Source: a virus
Direction: 5' to 3' (one strand)
IMG/VR virus record: IMGVR_UViG_3300008107_007821
Span: 1 to 64,000 of that record
DNA: 64,000 bases
Shown: positions 19,074-28,177 of the stretch, one piece after another
Position numbering within the stretch: position 1 is the first letter of the stretch
Layout: each line of letters starts with the position of its first letter
Notes under the pieces: model-generated
The model's input: the letters and a program-made list of their open reading frames with translations, nothing else
Database searches by the model: none
Told to the model about the DNA's origin: nothing
Position numbers and translations under genes: made by a program

Positions 19074-21126
19074 GATCTTCTGCGCACAATACTACTGATT
19101 TGATGAACTTTCTAGATGGAGGTGCTGGTTCATCTATTCTTCTAAATTCTAAAGTTGGTTCCAGAATTGCACCCTGTCCTGTAGTTGTATTTATTTGCAG
19201 ATCTGGGAACAGATTTACTTCAGTTCCTGGATTTGTGATATTGATTGCAATAATTCTTCCAACATCATCAACTTCAGGATATGCCTCTATATCATTCTTG
19301 CAATTTGCATCTACAATCTTGTCAGTATTTTTATATCCAACACCAGTGGATCTAACTAGTACCTTTTTCAATGAACCAGTGACTGCTAATCCATCTTCAG
19401 TAATAGGATATGTCTTACATGGGTCTTCATCTTCATTATTTTTAGGAGATTTATAATTTTTCCCTGGACCTTTGACAACTACATTAGTCACTTTTCCATC
19501 CTTAATTTCAGTATATCCATAAGCACCACCACCTTGGTCTCCACAATTACTATCTATAGAAATGTATGGAGGTGTTACATATCCAGAACCAGATGATTGT
19601 AACACTGCCCCAATGACTTGACCTGCAGAACTTATAACTGCTTGTGCAGATGCACCAGATCCTTGTCCACCAAAAATAGTGATGGATGGGAATCCACATT
19701 CTATGATGCCAGCATTACAAGAAAACTCAGAACCAGGAGGAACTGTTCCATCAGTGGAAAGACCAACAGATCCTGCCCAAGACTTGAAGTTACTTGAGAT
19801 TGAAGATATTCCTGCAGGAGTAGAAGATGAATAGGAAAGAATTTTTTGGAAGTTTGGATCACTAGCAGGAACCCAACCCTTATTCAGTTCATAATCATAA
19901 CTTTCATAGCAAGAAGGTGATTCACAAGAAAGAAGTGATAATAGTGATCTGGTAAATGAAATTGCTTGAGAGACAATAGATGAAACTTCTCCAATTGCTG
20001 ATCCAAATGAAGAATTCAATTCATCTAATGCACCACCAAGTGCTTCTGTTAATTCATTTCCAAGTGTACCAATTAAATTTCCTAAAAGTGCCTCAGCTGC
20101 ACAAATTGGAGCACTTAAAACTTGACCTACCATTGAGGTTAAGAAATTAATCACATAATTTAATAGTTGACTGAATATTTTTTCAAAGGCACATAAGATG
20201 CTATCAATTATAGTTTCTGTAGCAGCATGTTTTGCAATTTTTACTACTGGAGGAACTCCAGGTTTGCCAAAAAATATTGTTAATAGATTATAAATTCTTT
20301 TTAAAATTTCTTCTCTTCCCCACTTTAATATTCCTATCAACTCATCTTTTATAATTGTAGATACCCTCACAATTTCATCATCAATATTTGCTACTGCATT
20401 TAATGTGGGGTTAATATAAACATTGTTAACATTTTGAACTGTATTCAAAAACTGTATAAACCCTACTAATGCTCTCTGAATTGTGTTAAATTTTCTCTTG
20501 CCTCCAGCACACTCTGATGGAACAGAAATTATAATTCCATTAGACCCTTCAATATTTGACTTTGCTTGACCCTCAGTTATTTTTCTTTCTTCTTTTGCTG
20601 TTGTACCTATACCAACTGGACTCTTAACTTGTGCTATTTGTCCATTGGATCCTATTCCTCCTTTCTTGGTAACTATTCTTCCATCAGTAGCAATTACATA
20701 ACCACTAGTTCCTTGGGGTGGAGTGATTGGTTTGAATGATGATGTTCCTTTACTTAAAACTTCTTGCCAAGTTTGAGTTGGTGTTTGTTGTCCAATATCA
20801 CTATTTTGAAGAGCACCAACTATGACTGGCTGCTGTTCATCATCTCCATCTAAGAAAAATCCTATTACAATCTCTCCTCCATTCCAGTTATTGGATATTC
20901 CAGTATATCCATTACCTGCACCTAAAGTGAGTGGTGTCAGTACATGTGCCCATGGCAAATCTCCATCCTTAATTGTATTGTCTGCAGGATGACGTCCTAA
21001 TATTCTAACTCTTGCTCTTGCACCTTTAGAAGAGTCTTTAGAATTGTAAACTATCTGTCCTATAAACCAATTAAATCCATCTCTTCCTAAAAATTGAGGA
21101 TTAATTAAGGATTGTTCTAACATCAT
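19066..21126 (-). CDS. 5: Baseplate hub protein gp5 (OB-fold, no lysozyme domain, 686 aa)
   Basis: Residues about 10-120 form the gp5/VgrG OB-fold: FNWFIGQIVYNSKDSSKGAR, ARVRILGRHPADNTI, LPWAHVLTPLT, GGEIVIGFFLDGDDEQQPVI, VGALQNS. No T4-type lysozyme motif follows. Instead residues about 260-400 are strongly hydrophobic (LNYVINFLTSMVGQVLSAPI, ALLGNLIGTLG), followed by Gly-rich beta segments (GSGYVTPPYISIDSNCGDQG). Known family role: central baseplate hub that carries the membrane-piercing spike. It is linked by overlaps to the gp27-like operon upstream and the separate spike gene downstream. Confidence 0.85.
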   Translation of the reverse strand: MMLEQSLINPQFLGRDGFNWFIGQIVYNSKDSSKGARARVRILGRHPADNTIKDGDLPWAHVLTPLTLGAGNGYTGISNNWNGGEIVIGFFLDGDDEQQPVIVGALQNSDIGQQTPTQTWQEVLSKGTSSFKPITPPQGTSGYVIATDGRIVTKKGGIGSNGQIAQVKSPVGIGTTAKEERKITEGQAKSNIEGSNGIIISVPSECAGGKRKFNTIQRALVGFIQFLNTVQNVNNVYINPTLNAVANIDDEIVRVSTIIKDELIGILKWGREEILKRIYNLLTIFFGKPGVPPVVKIAKHAATETIIDSILCAFEKIFSQLLNYVINFLTSMVGQVLSAPICAAEALLGNLIGTLGNELTEALGGALDELNSSFGSAIGEVSSIVSQAISFTRSLLSLLSCESPSCYESYDYELNKGWVPASDPNFQKILSYSSSTPAGISSISSNFKSWAGSVGLSTDGTVPPGSEFSCNAGIIECGFPSITIFGGQGSGASAQAVISSAGQVIGAVLQSSGSGYVTPPYISIDSNCGDQGGGAYGYTEIKDGKVTNVVVKGPGKNYKSPKNNEDEDPCKTYPITEDGLAVTGSLKKVLVRSTGVGYKNTDKIVDANCKNDIEAYPEVDDVGRIIAINITNPGTEVNLFPDLQINTTTGQGAILEPTLEFRRIDEPAPPSRKFIKSVVLCAEDHE

Positions 21127-21332
21127 AGGTCAAAAATTTTACACTCAGGGCAGTCTGGATTTTTGTAACAGTACAATTGAAATGCATTAGGACATTCTTC
21201 TGCATTTGGATAATGATTTGCATAATCGACAAGAGAATCTAATTCATCTTCAAGATGTCTCTTTCTTTGCTTATTAATCTCTGGATTGTCCAGTTCTTTT
21301 TCTAAATTGTTAATTTGTTCTTGAATTTTCAT
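21123..21332 (-). CDS. Small Cys-containing protein in hub operon (69 aa)
   Basis: 69 residues: a charged N-terminal helix (KIQEQINNLEKELDNPEINK) and a C-terminal CPNAFQLYCYKNPDCPECKIFDL-like end with five cysteines in all that may bind a metal. Both boundaries are 4-nt ATGA overlaps, with the gp27-like gene upstream and gp5 downstream. No named family is recognised; position suggests a hub assembly role. Confidence 0.75.
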   Translation of the reverse strand: MKIQEQINNLEKELDNPEINKQRKRHLEDELDSLVDYANHYPNAEECPNAFQLYCYKNPDCPECKIFDL

Positions 21333-22669
21333 TTTGGTGGAACTCCATAAGAATCTCTGATGAGTTTGAGTCCAGTATACCCCTGATTTGTCTCAAACAA
21401 ATGAGATAGTTCTTTGATTAAATAATTTCCAGATTTTAAATCATCTCTCAATCCTTTTCTGGATTCATCCAATGTAATACTACCAAAGTCTAACTTAATA
21501 ACATCACCCACTGTTAGATTTAAATTCAAGGGTACTGTTATATTTAACATCTGACTAAATGCTAAGTTGTATCTTGCAATAGATTGTGACTGATAGAATG
21601 GTCTTTGATCTATTCCTGAAGTTTCTTCTGAACTTTCTGGTTCTCCTACCAATTGATCAATAACTTTCACCATAATTCTGGATGGACTATCTTCAAGATA
21701 CTTTGGAACTCTTGGTTTCTCTGGATTAGCAGCAGAGTTTTTCATAACATCAAGACTCTTTGAGAGTTTGTATTCCTCCTGCTTCAAGTCTCTAGTATTA
21801 GCATCATAAAAATAATTAATGCTTGAGTACATTCCTATTCTCATATTCTCAAGAACATTAACATTCTTTTCGAAGAATGGAACACTAACTATCTTAAAGT
21901 TAGAGTTTACATCTGCAGGAGCATTAACTTTCTCATCATATCTGTAAGTAGCAACTGGTGTAGATTGTCCAGTGGAAGAAAGTGTTTCAAATAAAGAATC
22001 TAAACTTCTAAAATTATATCCATTTATATTTTCATAGAACAAAAATCCTGCTGTGCCACTAGCAGTTGAAGATTTCCCTGGTGGGATTGATTTTGGTCCT
22101 AACCAAGTTAAAACTGTAAAAGGCTTCTTAGAGTTTCCAAAGAAATGATAACTATTTTTTGTAACATCTATATTTCTTTTCTTTGTGGTCTTTAATACTC
22201 CAGTTAATATTTGTTCTACTGATTGATCTATAGTTTGTTTTGAACCAGATGATTCTGGATATCTTCTAAAGACTCTGGTTGTTTCATTGGAAAACACTTC
22301 AAGTGGAGCTATGTCAATCACAAACATTTCTTTTGTGGATTGTGTAGTGGATCCACTTATCTTATAGATGTAATATGGATTAGTTGTCTCATTAATATCA
22401 ATAGTCTTTTTAGTTTCTGTTTGCTCTATGGTCAATACAACCTGCTCTCCACCCTTCAATCCAGGTTTGATTTTAGAATCAGTGGATGGAAGTGATGTTA
22501 ATAAACCTTGAGTATCAACTACAACTAATCTTAAAAAAATTGCAGGAGAAAACAAATCTTCAAAGTATTGCACAGAAGATTGTGTTTCAGTCATATTAAT
22601 AACTGTCTTCTCATCATGAGATATGATTAAAAATTTTTTAATCTTATAATTTGTGTATGATCCTGCCAT
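21329..22669 (-). CDS. 27: Baseplate hub subunit, gp27-like (446 aa)
   Basis: The protein starts MAGSYTNYKIKKFLIISHDE and shows the hub layout of beta-barrel segments seen in T4 gp27 and relatives: IFLRLVVVDTQGLLTSLP, EQVVLTIEQTETKKTI, MFVIDIAPLEVFSNETTRVF, and near the end NLNLTVGDVIKLDFGSI, the tail-tube-like domain. No catalytic motif is present. Gp27 forms the trimeric ring under the tail tube and holds gp5. Here it lies directly upstream of gp5, with one small gene between. Assignment rests on length, fold pattern and synteny rather than strong sequence identity. Confidence 0.7.
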   Translation of the reverse strand: MAGSYTNYKIKKFLIISHDEKTVINMTETQSSVQYFEDLFSPAIFLRLVVVDTQGLLTSLPSTDSKIKPGLKGGEQVVLTIEQTETKKTIDINETTNPYYIYKISGSTTQSTKEMFVIDIAPLEVFSNETTRVFRRYPESSGSKQTIDQSVEQILTGVLKTTKKRNIDVTKNSYHFFGNSKKPFTVLTWLGPKSIPPGKSSTASGTAGFLFYENINGYNFRSLDSLFETLSSTGQSTPVATYRYDEKVNAPADVNSNFKIVSVPFFEKNVNVLENMRIGMYSSINYFYDANTRDLKQEEYKLSKSLDVMKNSAANPEKPRVPKYLEDSPSRIMVKVIDQLVGEPESSEETSGIDQRPFYQSQSIARYNLAFSQMLNITVPLNLNLTVGDVIKLDFGSITLDESRKGLRDDLKSGNYLIKELSHLFETNQGYTGLKLIRDSYGVPPK

Positions 22670-24693
22670 TATTTCAATGTATTGAGAAGAACTTTCTTAT
22701 AAAAACTATTTAACAGTTGTTCCTCAGAAGGTCCAGATATTATTACAGGACCAGAAGAACCTTGTGCCATCATCTGCTGTTGCATCTGCTGAACTATTGG
22801 ATATGGAACAATTGTAGGTTCAGCATATCCTGATTGGTAAGGAAGATTTGTTGCTATTGGTCTTGAAGGTTGTTTAGGTGCAGACATTTGAGCTGCTGGT
22901 CTACCTCCAATATTAAATCCTCCAGGTCCAATAGACAAACCTGTAGATCCTTGTTGGAACAAAGGAGAAATTGCAAAACTTGCTCCAGGTTGTGCAGAAA
23001 CTTGAGGTGAAGTATCATTTTGCTGTTTTGCTCTTTCTCTTGATAGGGGAGAAGAAATTCTATTCTTAACTGATTTTACATGAGGAAGGGGATCAGTATA
23101 AGAACCATTATTAGAAATGCCAAAATGTAAATGAGTATTTTGTCCAGATGGATATAATTTTGCTATCTGCTGACCTCCATATACTTCCTCTCCAACAGCA
23201 ACCATAGGAGATGTGTGATAGTATAAAGTTCTTAATCCTCCTCCATGGTCTATTTCAACATATCCATTATAACCATTTGAAACTGCTGCTACAACTTTTC
23301 CAGTTTTATAAGCAACTACAGCAGCATCTAAGGCTCCTTGATGATGAGTCATATCTAATCCTTGGTGAGATCTAGATCCTCCATCTCTTGATGCTCCAAA
23401 TGCTTGAGATGAACTAACAACACCTTGTGTCCCAACATCACCTCCAGGGAGGGGGAAAAATGTATCCCCAGAAATTGGTCCTTCATACCCTGCTCCTGGT
23501 ACTACTGGAGTTGGAGCAGGCATTGGGGGCTCATCAAATTCTCCTCTTGCAGTAAGTTTAAAATGTTTAGAGACCTGTTCAAATTTATTAATTACTTTTT
23601 CATATCTATCCAAAGTTTTAGAGAATGTTAATTGTCCCCTAGATTCTTTTTTTCTTTCTACTAATTTTTTTTGTTGCTCTGTTTGTTTTTTTAATTTATC
23701 TTGACCACCTCTTCCTAATATTGTTCCATCAAATGCTCCAGTTTCTCTGGCTAGATCTACACCAAGAGCTGCCCACCCAATGACTGGAATGGCACTTACT
23801 GCAGACAAGATTCCCCCAACAACATCACCTTGACTAAATCTATATGCAGATAATCCAACACTAAGTGCTGTTCCTAATAGAGGAATAGCTCTTGCTCCAA
23901 CACCTGCTGCTTTTGCTGCAGCAGTTCCCCCTGCTCTTGTTGATACCTGTGCAGCAGAACCTCCTCCTCTAGTAGCTATTTTTTCTGCTATACTTCCAAT
24001 TCCAAATCTGCCCCCTGTAGCAACTCTTGCCCTATCACCAATATTAGCAGTTCCTTGAAATAATCTTTCATTAGATGCTGCAAATCTACTGGCACTTCCT
24101 CCTGCTGCTCTTTGTGCCCAACCTGGAAGATTTCTTTGTGCTTGCATACCTGCATATGCTTTTCCTGCCTTTGTTTGTGCACCTCCTCCAGAAGATGGTG
24201 CTCCTCCAGGTGTTGGGGTTCCTGCTCCACCCCTATTCATCATGGAACCAATTCCACGACCTAATAAAGAAGGACCAAATAATATTCCAGCAGCAATGAG
24301 TCCTGGTCCAGCAGCACCCATAAAATCACCTTTACCAAGTTTTGATGCTGCACTAAATGCTGCTAATGCTCCAATTGATTTTAATGGATCACTAACAGAT
24401 CCAGCAGTAAATAAATTTCCAGCATATTTTTTTATGTCTGGAAGTTTCATTTTGACTTGTTTCTTCTGAACAAATCTTTTATCATTCTGCTTTTGTATTG
24501 AATCTAATCTTTTCTTGTATCTGTTGAGAATTGATAATTGTGTTTTCTTTTGATATGTCCCTCTTTCAAAAACTCTTCTCAACTTAGTAGAAGATTTTTT
24601 TATACTATCAGATGACTCAACAAGACTATTAATCTTGGTAATGTGAGCAGTGACTCTTAACTTAGGTCTATTTAAAAGAGTTGTTGGGTTCAT
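22669..24693 (-). CDS. Tail-hub protein with M23 metallopeptidase domain (674 aa)
   Basis: Residues about 1-60 are basic and helical. Residues about 80-310 contain hydrophobic Gly/Ala segments (GLIAAGILFGPSLLGRGIG, VVGGILSAVSAIPVIGWAAL) like a tape-measure or membrane-active region. Residues about 410-540 are an M23 domain with zinc ligands in SHQGLDM and THLHFGIS and the usual GYVEIDHGGG and VAVGEEVYGGQ strands. M23 enzymes cut peptidoglycan cross-bridges, so this is a candidate virion lysin. It abuts the gp27-like gene. The C-terminal part is Pro/Gln-rich. Confidence 0.82.
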   Translation of the reverse strand: MNPTTLLNRPKLRVTAHITKINSLVESSDSIKKSSTKLRRVFERGTYQKKTQLSILNRYKKRLDSIQKQNDKRFVQKKQVKMKLPDIKKYAGNLFTAGSVSDPLKSIGALAAFSAASKLGKGDFMGAAGPGLIAAGILFGPSLLGRGIGSMMNRGGAGTPTPGGAPSSGGGAQTKAGKAYAGMQAQRNLPGWAQRAAGGSASRFAASNERLFQGTANIGDRARVATGGRFGIGSIAEKIATRGGGSAAQVSTRAGGTAAAKAAGVGARAIPLLGTALSVGLSAYRFSQGDVVGGILSAVSAIPVIGWAALGVDLARETGAFDGTILGRGGQDKLKKQTEQQKKLVERKKESRGQLTFSKTLDRYEKVINKFEQVSKHFKLTARGEFDEPPMPAPTPVVPGAGYEGPISGDTFFPLPGGDVGTQGVVSSSQAFGASRDGGSRSHQGLDMTHHQGALDAAVVAYKTGKVVAAVSNGYNGYVEIDHGGGLRTLYYHTSPMVAVGEEVYGGQQIAKLYPSGQNTHLHFGISNNGSYTDPLPHVKSVKNRISSPLSRERAKQQNDTSPQVSAQPGASFAISPLFQQGSTGLSIGPGGFNIGGRPAAQMSAPKQPSRPIATNLPYQSGYAEPTIVPYPIVQQMQQQMMAQGSSGPVIISGPSEEQLLNSFYKKVLLNTLK

Positions 24694-24696
24694 TTA

Positions 24697-26406
24697 TTAA
24701 ACAATCTGATAGACTAATTTTGAATACATTGTCAAGAAGTTATCAGAATAAGAAGTATCTATTTCAGGAACAGTATCATTTACTGCAGCAGTTGCTGATG
24801 CCTGTGGTGATCCTGAAGTTCCTCCCACTGGCATAGGGGCAAGAACAAAATTTGGTTGCTGGGACGATGGTGAGGGAATACTTCTAGGAGCTGCTGCTCT
24901 TGGTGTTGGAGAAGGTGGGAAAGAAGAGGATCCTGCTTGCCTCAAGTAAGTTTCAAAATTTCTGTAGAATGAAGAAGTATGAACATTTTGTTGACTTCCT
25001 CCAGGAAGAGAAGGCCAAACTCCTCTTAATCTATTAACAACCTCACTAATTTTTCCAGATCTAATTAAGTTTACTATCTCTTGCTCCCCTCCAGAAAATA
25101 AACTAGCAAGATATGCTCTATTAATTTTATATTGATTCTCTGCATTAAAAAGAGCAGTTGATGGATCTAGTCCAGCAGCAATAGTTCTTGCTCTTAAAAA
25201 TTCTGACATCTGTTGCATATTTCCCATGGCACCTGAAGTTTTACCTTGTGCCTTAAGTGCTTCAACTTTTGCTATAGCTTGATCAACTGTCATTTGAGAA
25301 AGACCTGGCATAGCACCTATTGTATTAACAGATTCTAATCCACCCTCACCACCAGATATAGATGACATCAAAGCATTGATTTCAGCAGGGGCTGGTCCAG
25401 AAATAGGTTGTCCTGGAGGTTGTGTAGGACCGCCTCCACCTCCTCCTCCAGATTGTCTTGATTGAGAGGTTCCTTCCCCCTGTCTCTTAATTAAAAAATC
25501 TAATGCTGCTTCAAACTTTTTATTAAGATCCTCAAACCTTTTTAAATCATTCTGAGGTAATGGCACTAAACCTGAGGGTTGTGTTAATGCTTTTTGCTCT
25601 TGAGTTAATTCTTCTAATCTTTGTTGGGTTGTATTTTGAGAATCTTTTTTCCCAAATAATGAACTTGCTAGTGCTAATCCACCACCAACAAGAGCTGCTT
25701 TACCTGCAAATCTACCAAGTCCTCCTAGTCTGGATGCTCCTGCCGCTGCACCTCCTGCAGCACTTGCAGCAGCTCCACCACCTCTGCTGAATAAAGACTT
25801 AACTAATTTTGAAGTTAAGGTTGTTGCTATTCCTCCAATGATAGCAGGAATATAAGTTGCACCAATTCCCAGCAATGGACCTATGATCTTTGAGGGATCT
25901 CCACTTAATAATCCTTGGAGAAGATTGAACATTGCCAACCCTCTAATTGCTCCACCAGCACCACTAAAGAATGATCCCGTATATTTCTTTACTGCTCCTA
26001 AAATATCTACCTTACTATCACCAAGTTCTTTCTTACCAAATATTCTACCTCTATTTGCAATTCTTTTTCTATACTCTTCTGATTCTTTTCTGTTCTGATC
26101 TTGAGTATTTTTATAATCTTCAGATATAACCTGAAGGATTTTTTCTAAATTATTTCTAGTTTGTTCTAAGTTTAAGGTTATTTTCCCTAAGGATGATACA
26201 TCTCTTTGGGATGTTGCTATGCCATCATCTCCTGAGGAAGATACTTTTAATCTTTCTGCTAGTTGCTGAGGAAGAGATCTATTTGGTATTAAAGATATTC
26301 TTCTAATGTTTGGAGCACCAAAAGACCTAGATTTATTTCCAAGACTTGTGCCTGAAATAAATCTAGTTACTCTTTGCCTAAAATAACTAAAGTCTTCTGG
26401 GGTCAT
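24697..26406 (-). CDS. Tail-hub protein with lysozyme-like domain (569 aa)
   Basis: N-terminal residues are basic (YFRQRVTRFISGTSLGNKSR). A Gly/Ala-rich hydrophobic part (about 150-260, e.g. GLAMFNLLQGLLSG, AALVGGGLALASSLFG) suggests a tape-measure or pore-forming segment. Residues about 345-485 look lysozyme-like: catalytic Glu candidate in SISGGEGGLES, then GAMGNMQQMSEFL, and RGVWPSLPGG, reminiscent of lambda-type muramidases. It overlaps the gp26 extension frame by ATGA. Together with the M23 protein it could replace the lysozyme that T4 keeps inside gp5. Which of the two acts as tape measure cannot be settled here. Confidence 0.7.
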   Translation of the reverse strand: MTPEDFSYFRQRVTRFISGTSLGNKSRSFGAPNIRRISLIPNRSLPQQLAERLKVSSSGDDGIATSQRDVSSLGKITLNLEQTRNNLEKILQVISEDYKNTQDQNRKESEEYRKRIANRGRIFGKKELGDSKVDILGAVKKYTGSFFSGAGGAIRGLAMFNLLQGLLSGDPSKIIGPLLGIGATYIPAIIGGIATTLTSKLVKSLFSRGGGAAASAAGGAAAGASRLGGLGRFAGKAALVGGGLALASSLFGKKDSQNTTQQRLEELTQEQKALTQPSGLVPLPQNDLKRFEDLNKKFEAALDFLIKRQGEGTSQSRQSGGGGGGGPTQPPGQPISGPAPAEINALMSSISGGEGGLESVNTIGAMPGLSQMTVDQAIAKVEALKAQGKTSGAMGNMQQMSEFLRARTIAAGLDPSTALFNAENQYKINRAYLASLFSGGEQEIVNLIRSGKISEVVNRLRGVWPSLPGGSQQNVHTSSFYRNFETYLRQAGSSSFPPSPTPRAAAPRSIPSPSSQQPNFVLAPMPVGGTSGSPQASATAAVNDTVPEIDTSYSDNFLTMYSKLVYQIV

Positions 26407-26588
26407 TTATTTGCTCTTTGTGCCTTTTCCTCTTCTTCTTGAATATGATTTTCAAGCAATGACAAATAAATTTCCCTTTCCCAAGGAATCATATTTTCCA
26501 GTTCAGTCAATGAGTATTTATGATACTGCATCAAGGCAAAATTAGTTCTATAATAACTCTCCAAATCTTCATGACCAATTACTATCCG
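26403..26588 (-). CDS. Probable -1 frameshift extension of gp26 (61 codons)
   Basis: A frame overlaps the end of gp26 and runs 61 codons past the slip point to TGA 26403-26405. It includes YYRTNFALMQYHKYSLTE, LENMIPWEREIYLSL and a Glu-rich end. The frame has no ATG, GTG or TTG in its first 24 nt; the first candidate starts are TTG 26562-26564 and ATG 26529-26531, both inside the conserved-looking part. At 26588-26594 the gp26 message reads T_TTT_TTC in register, a canonical -1 slip site. A fused product would be about 303 aa. It overlaps the lysozyme-like gene by ATGA. Confidence 0.7.
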   Translation of the reverse strand, partial: RIVIGHEDLESYYRTNFALMQYHKYSLTELENMIPWEREIYLSLLENHIQEEEEKAQRANK

Positions 26589-27313
26589 AAAAAACTTGAA
26601 AGTCCCTCTAATACTATTTCATTTTCAACACCAGTATTTGGATTCTTAATATTAAAAGTATGGGATAATTTGGGCATAGTATCAAAGAAATTTTCTATCC
26701 CTTTAAACTGATTTGCATCAAAGGTTTGTAACCATTCAACTATCTCTTTTTTGGTTAAGTCTGATGCTGACCAAGATTCATCTGCAGTGTATACCATATC
26801 AATGCAGGATGCAACTATCTCAAATGATTTGTTAATAGTATCTTTGCTGGTTGCATTTGCAGCAAAATTAAAATTATTATCAATAAATTCTTGCAGTGAA
26901 GGATACTTCATTTTGATAACAATGTTATCATCCACTTTAATTTCTGATGTATGTCCTTCAGGGATTACAACTTCAATCTCATCAATATTCACCTTTACAT
27001 CTACTTGTGTTTGATTGTCATCTGGACAAGTAACAATCAAATCTACAGATTCACCTACAGACTTTGCTCTAATATTTAAAAACAAATACTCAATATCAAA
27101 ACTAGGAAGAGAATCTATCTTAATTCCTCTAGTCAAGATGCACTCTTTAAGAGTATTTTTTACTGCACTAGTAATTTCTTTGGTATCATTACTCTCCATA
27201 GCAAGGATAAGAATTTTTTCTTCTCCAACTAGGAAAGGTCTATATTTAACTGTCTTTTTATTTGAAGGTAGAATCAACTCATAGGTTGGAGTTGCAACTT
27301 TTGGTAAAGGCAT
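26582..27313 (-). CDS. 26: Baseplate hub/assembly protein gp26 (243 aa)
   Basis: The start MPLPKVATPTYELILPSNKK and the following KYRPFLVGEEKILILAMES match the T4 gp26 family well. The body is alternating alpha and beta with VDLIVTCPDDNQTQVDVKV, and the C-terminus is NEIVLEGLSSFFG. T4 gp26 is needed for baseplate hub assembly. It heads the hub operon with a late-type AATAAATA box 27 nt upstream. The last codons (AGT TTT TTC GGA TAG) contain a slippery heptamer that gives access to the extension frame. Confidence 0.88.
   Translation of the reverse strand: MPLPKVATPTYELILPSNKKTVKYRPFLVGEEKILILAMESNDTKEITSAVKNTLKECILTRGIKIDSLPSFDIEYLFLNIRAKSVGESVDLIVTCPDDNQTQVDVKVNIDEIEVVIPEGHTSEIKVDDNIVIKMKYPSLQEFIDNNFNFAANATSKDTINKSFEIVASCIDMVYTADESWSASDLTKKEIVEWLQTFDANQFKGIENFFDTMPKLSHTFNIKNPNTGVENEIVLEGLSSFFG
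26588..26594 (-). promoter_or_regulatory. Programmed -1 frameshift site T_TTT_TTC
   Basis: On the message the gp26 frame reads AGT TTT TTC GGA TAG, so U UUU UUC fits X XXY YYZ in the zero frame, two codons before the stop. After a -1 slip the next codons are CGG ATA GTA, leading into the 61-codon extension. No clear downstream pseudoknot was found by eye. Confidence 0.65.
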
Positions 27314-27339
27314 TTTGAAATATAAAATTCAGATATGAT

Positions 27340-27347
27340 TATTTATT
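27340..27347 (-). promoter_or_regulatory. Late-type promoter box AATAAATA (gp26)
   Basis: AATAAATA on the minus strand between the gp54-like gene and gp26, about 27 nt upstream of the gp26 ATG. Confidence 0.5.
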
Positions 27348-28146
27348 CAATGCCAGACCACCTCTCAATGGGACCTTGATTTCTTCCTACCAATGGAAGA
27401 CCTGCCTCAACTCTTCTATCTCTAAATCTTGAAGATGGAATGCTTGCCTTAGAGGTTCCTGATATTGGAACATTATTTGGTTTTGGATCTTTTCCTGGTC
27501 CAACTACAGTGCCAGTTCCATTATCATCAGTTCCAAATGGATCTGTTACTCTCTTAAAATTATAAACATCATAATTAAATGTAACAGTGGTTCTTAATAC
27601 ATTAGATCCTTCATAAGAAACTGGAACAGATATTAAATTAATTGGGTATGCATTTCTCAATGTATATTCAACATAAGTTTTTGGGGGACCATAAACTCCA
27701 TCCTTAACAAGTTTATTTGCATCATCTCTAAACAATCTTTCAAATTTAGTAATAATCATATCTACCTCATAGGTCTCAGGATAATTAAATTTAACATATG
27801 AGGTTCTAGAATCTCCAATGTTTGGAGAAATTGCTGCCATCCAATCTTCAAAGTACCTAAGAACATCATAATTACTATCAATATAAAAACTTACATCCAC
27901 TGCAGGATAAACTCTTCTTGTTGGATATTGTTCTATTCTTCCCTGTCTATCTCCATAAACTTGTGCTAACTCATAGGAATTGCCAGGAAGCACTGCATCA
28001 TATGCTAAAAAATTTATTTGCTCACTATTAACTACACCATAAGTTTCAGGAATATAAACATCAAAAACATTAGATAATGAAGGATTAAACTTTTTAATTA
28101 ATTCTTCAGTGCTAAACCATAAATTTTTATAGTTATTTCTTGACAT
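27343..28146 (-). CDS. 54: Baseplate tail-tube initiator, gp54-like (267 aa)
   Basis: The sequence has the tail-tube fold pattern: VDVSFYIDSNYDVLRYFEDW, YEVDMIITKFERLFRD, YTLRNAYPINLISVPVSYEG, VLRTTVTFNYDVYNF. T4 gp54 and gp19 share this fold; the length (267 aa) is closer to gp54 (320 aa) than gp19 (163 aa), and the C-terminal tail is Pro/Gly-rich and probably disordered. It lies between gp26 and, on the other strand, gp4 and gp48, as expected for a baseplate cluster. A tube-like paralogue is the main alternative. Confidence 0.65.
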   Translation of the reverse strand: MSRNNYKNLWFSTEELIKKFNPSLSNVFDVYIPETYGVVNSEQINFLAYDAVLPGNSYELAQVYGDRQGRIEQYPTRRVYPAVDVSFYIDSNYDVLRYFEDWMAAISPNIGDSRTSYVKFNYPETYEVDMIITKFERLFRDDANKLVKDGVYGPPKTYVEYTLRNAYPINLISVPVSYEGSNVLRTTVTFNYDVYNFKRVTDPFGTDDNGTGTVVGPGKDPKPNNVPISGTSKASIPSSRFRDRRVEAGLPLVGRNQGPIERWSGIE

Positions 28147-28177
28147 CTAAATAATTTGAAGTGCTTATATTATATGT

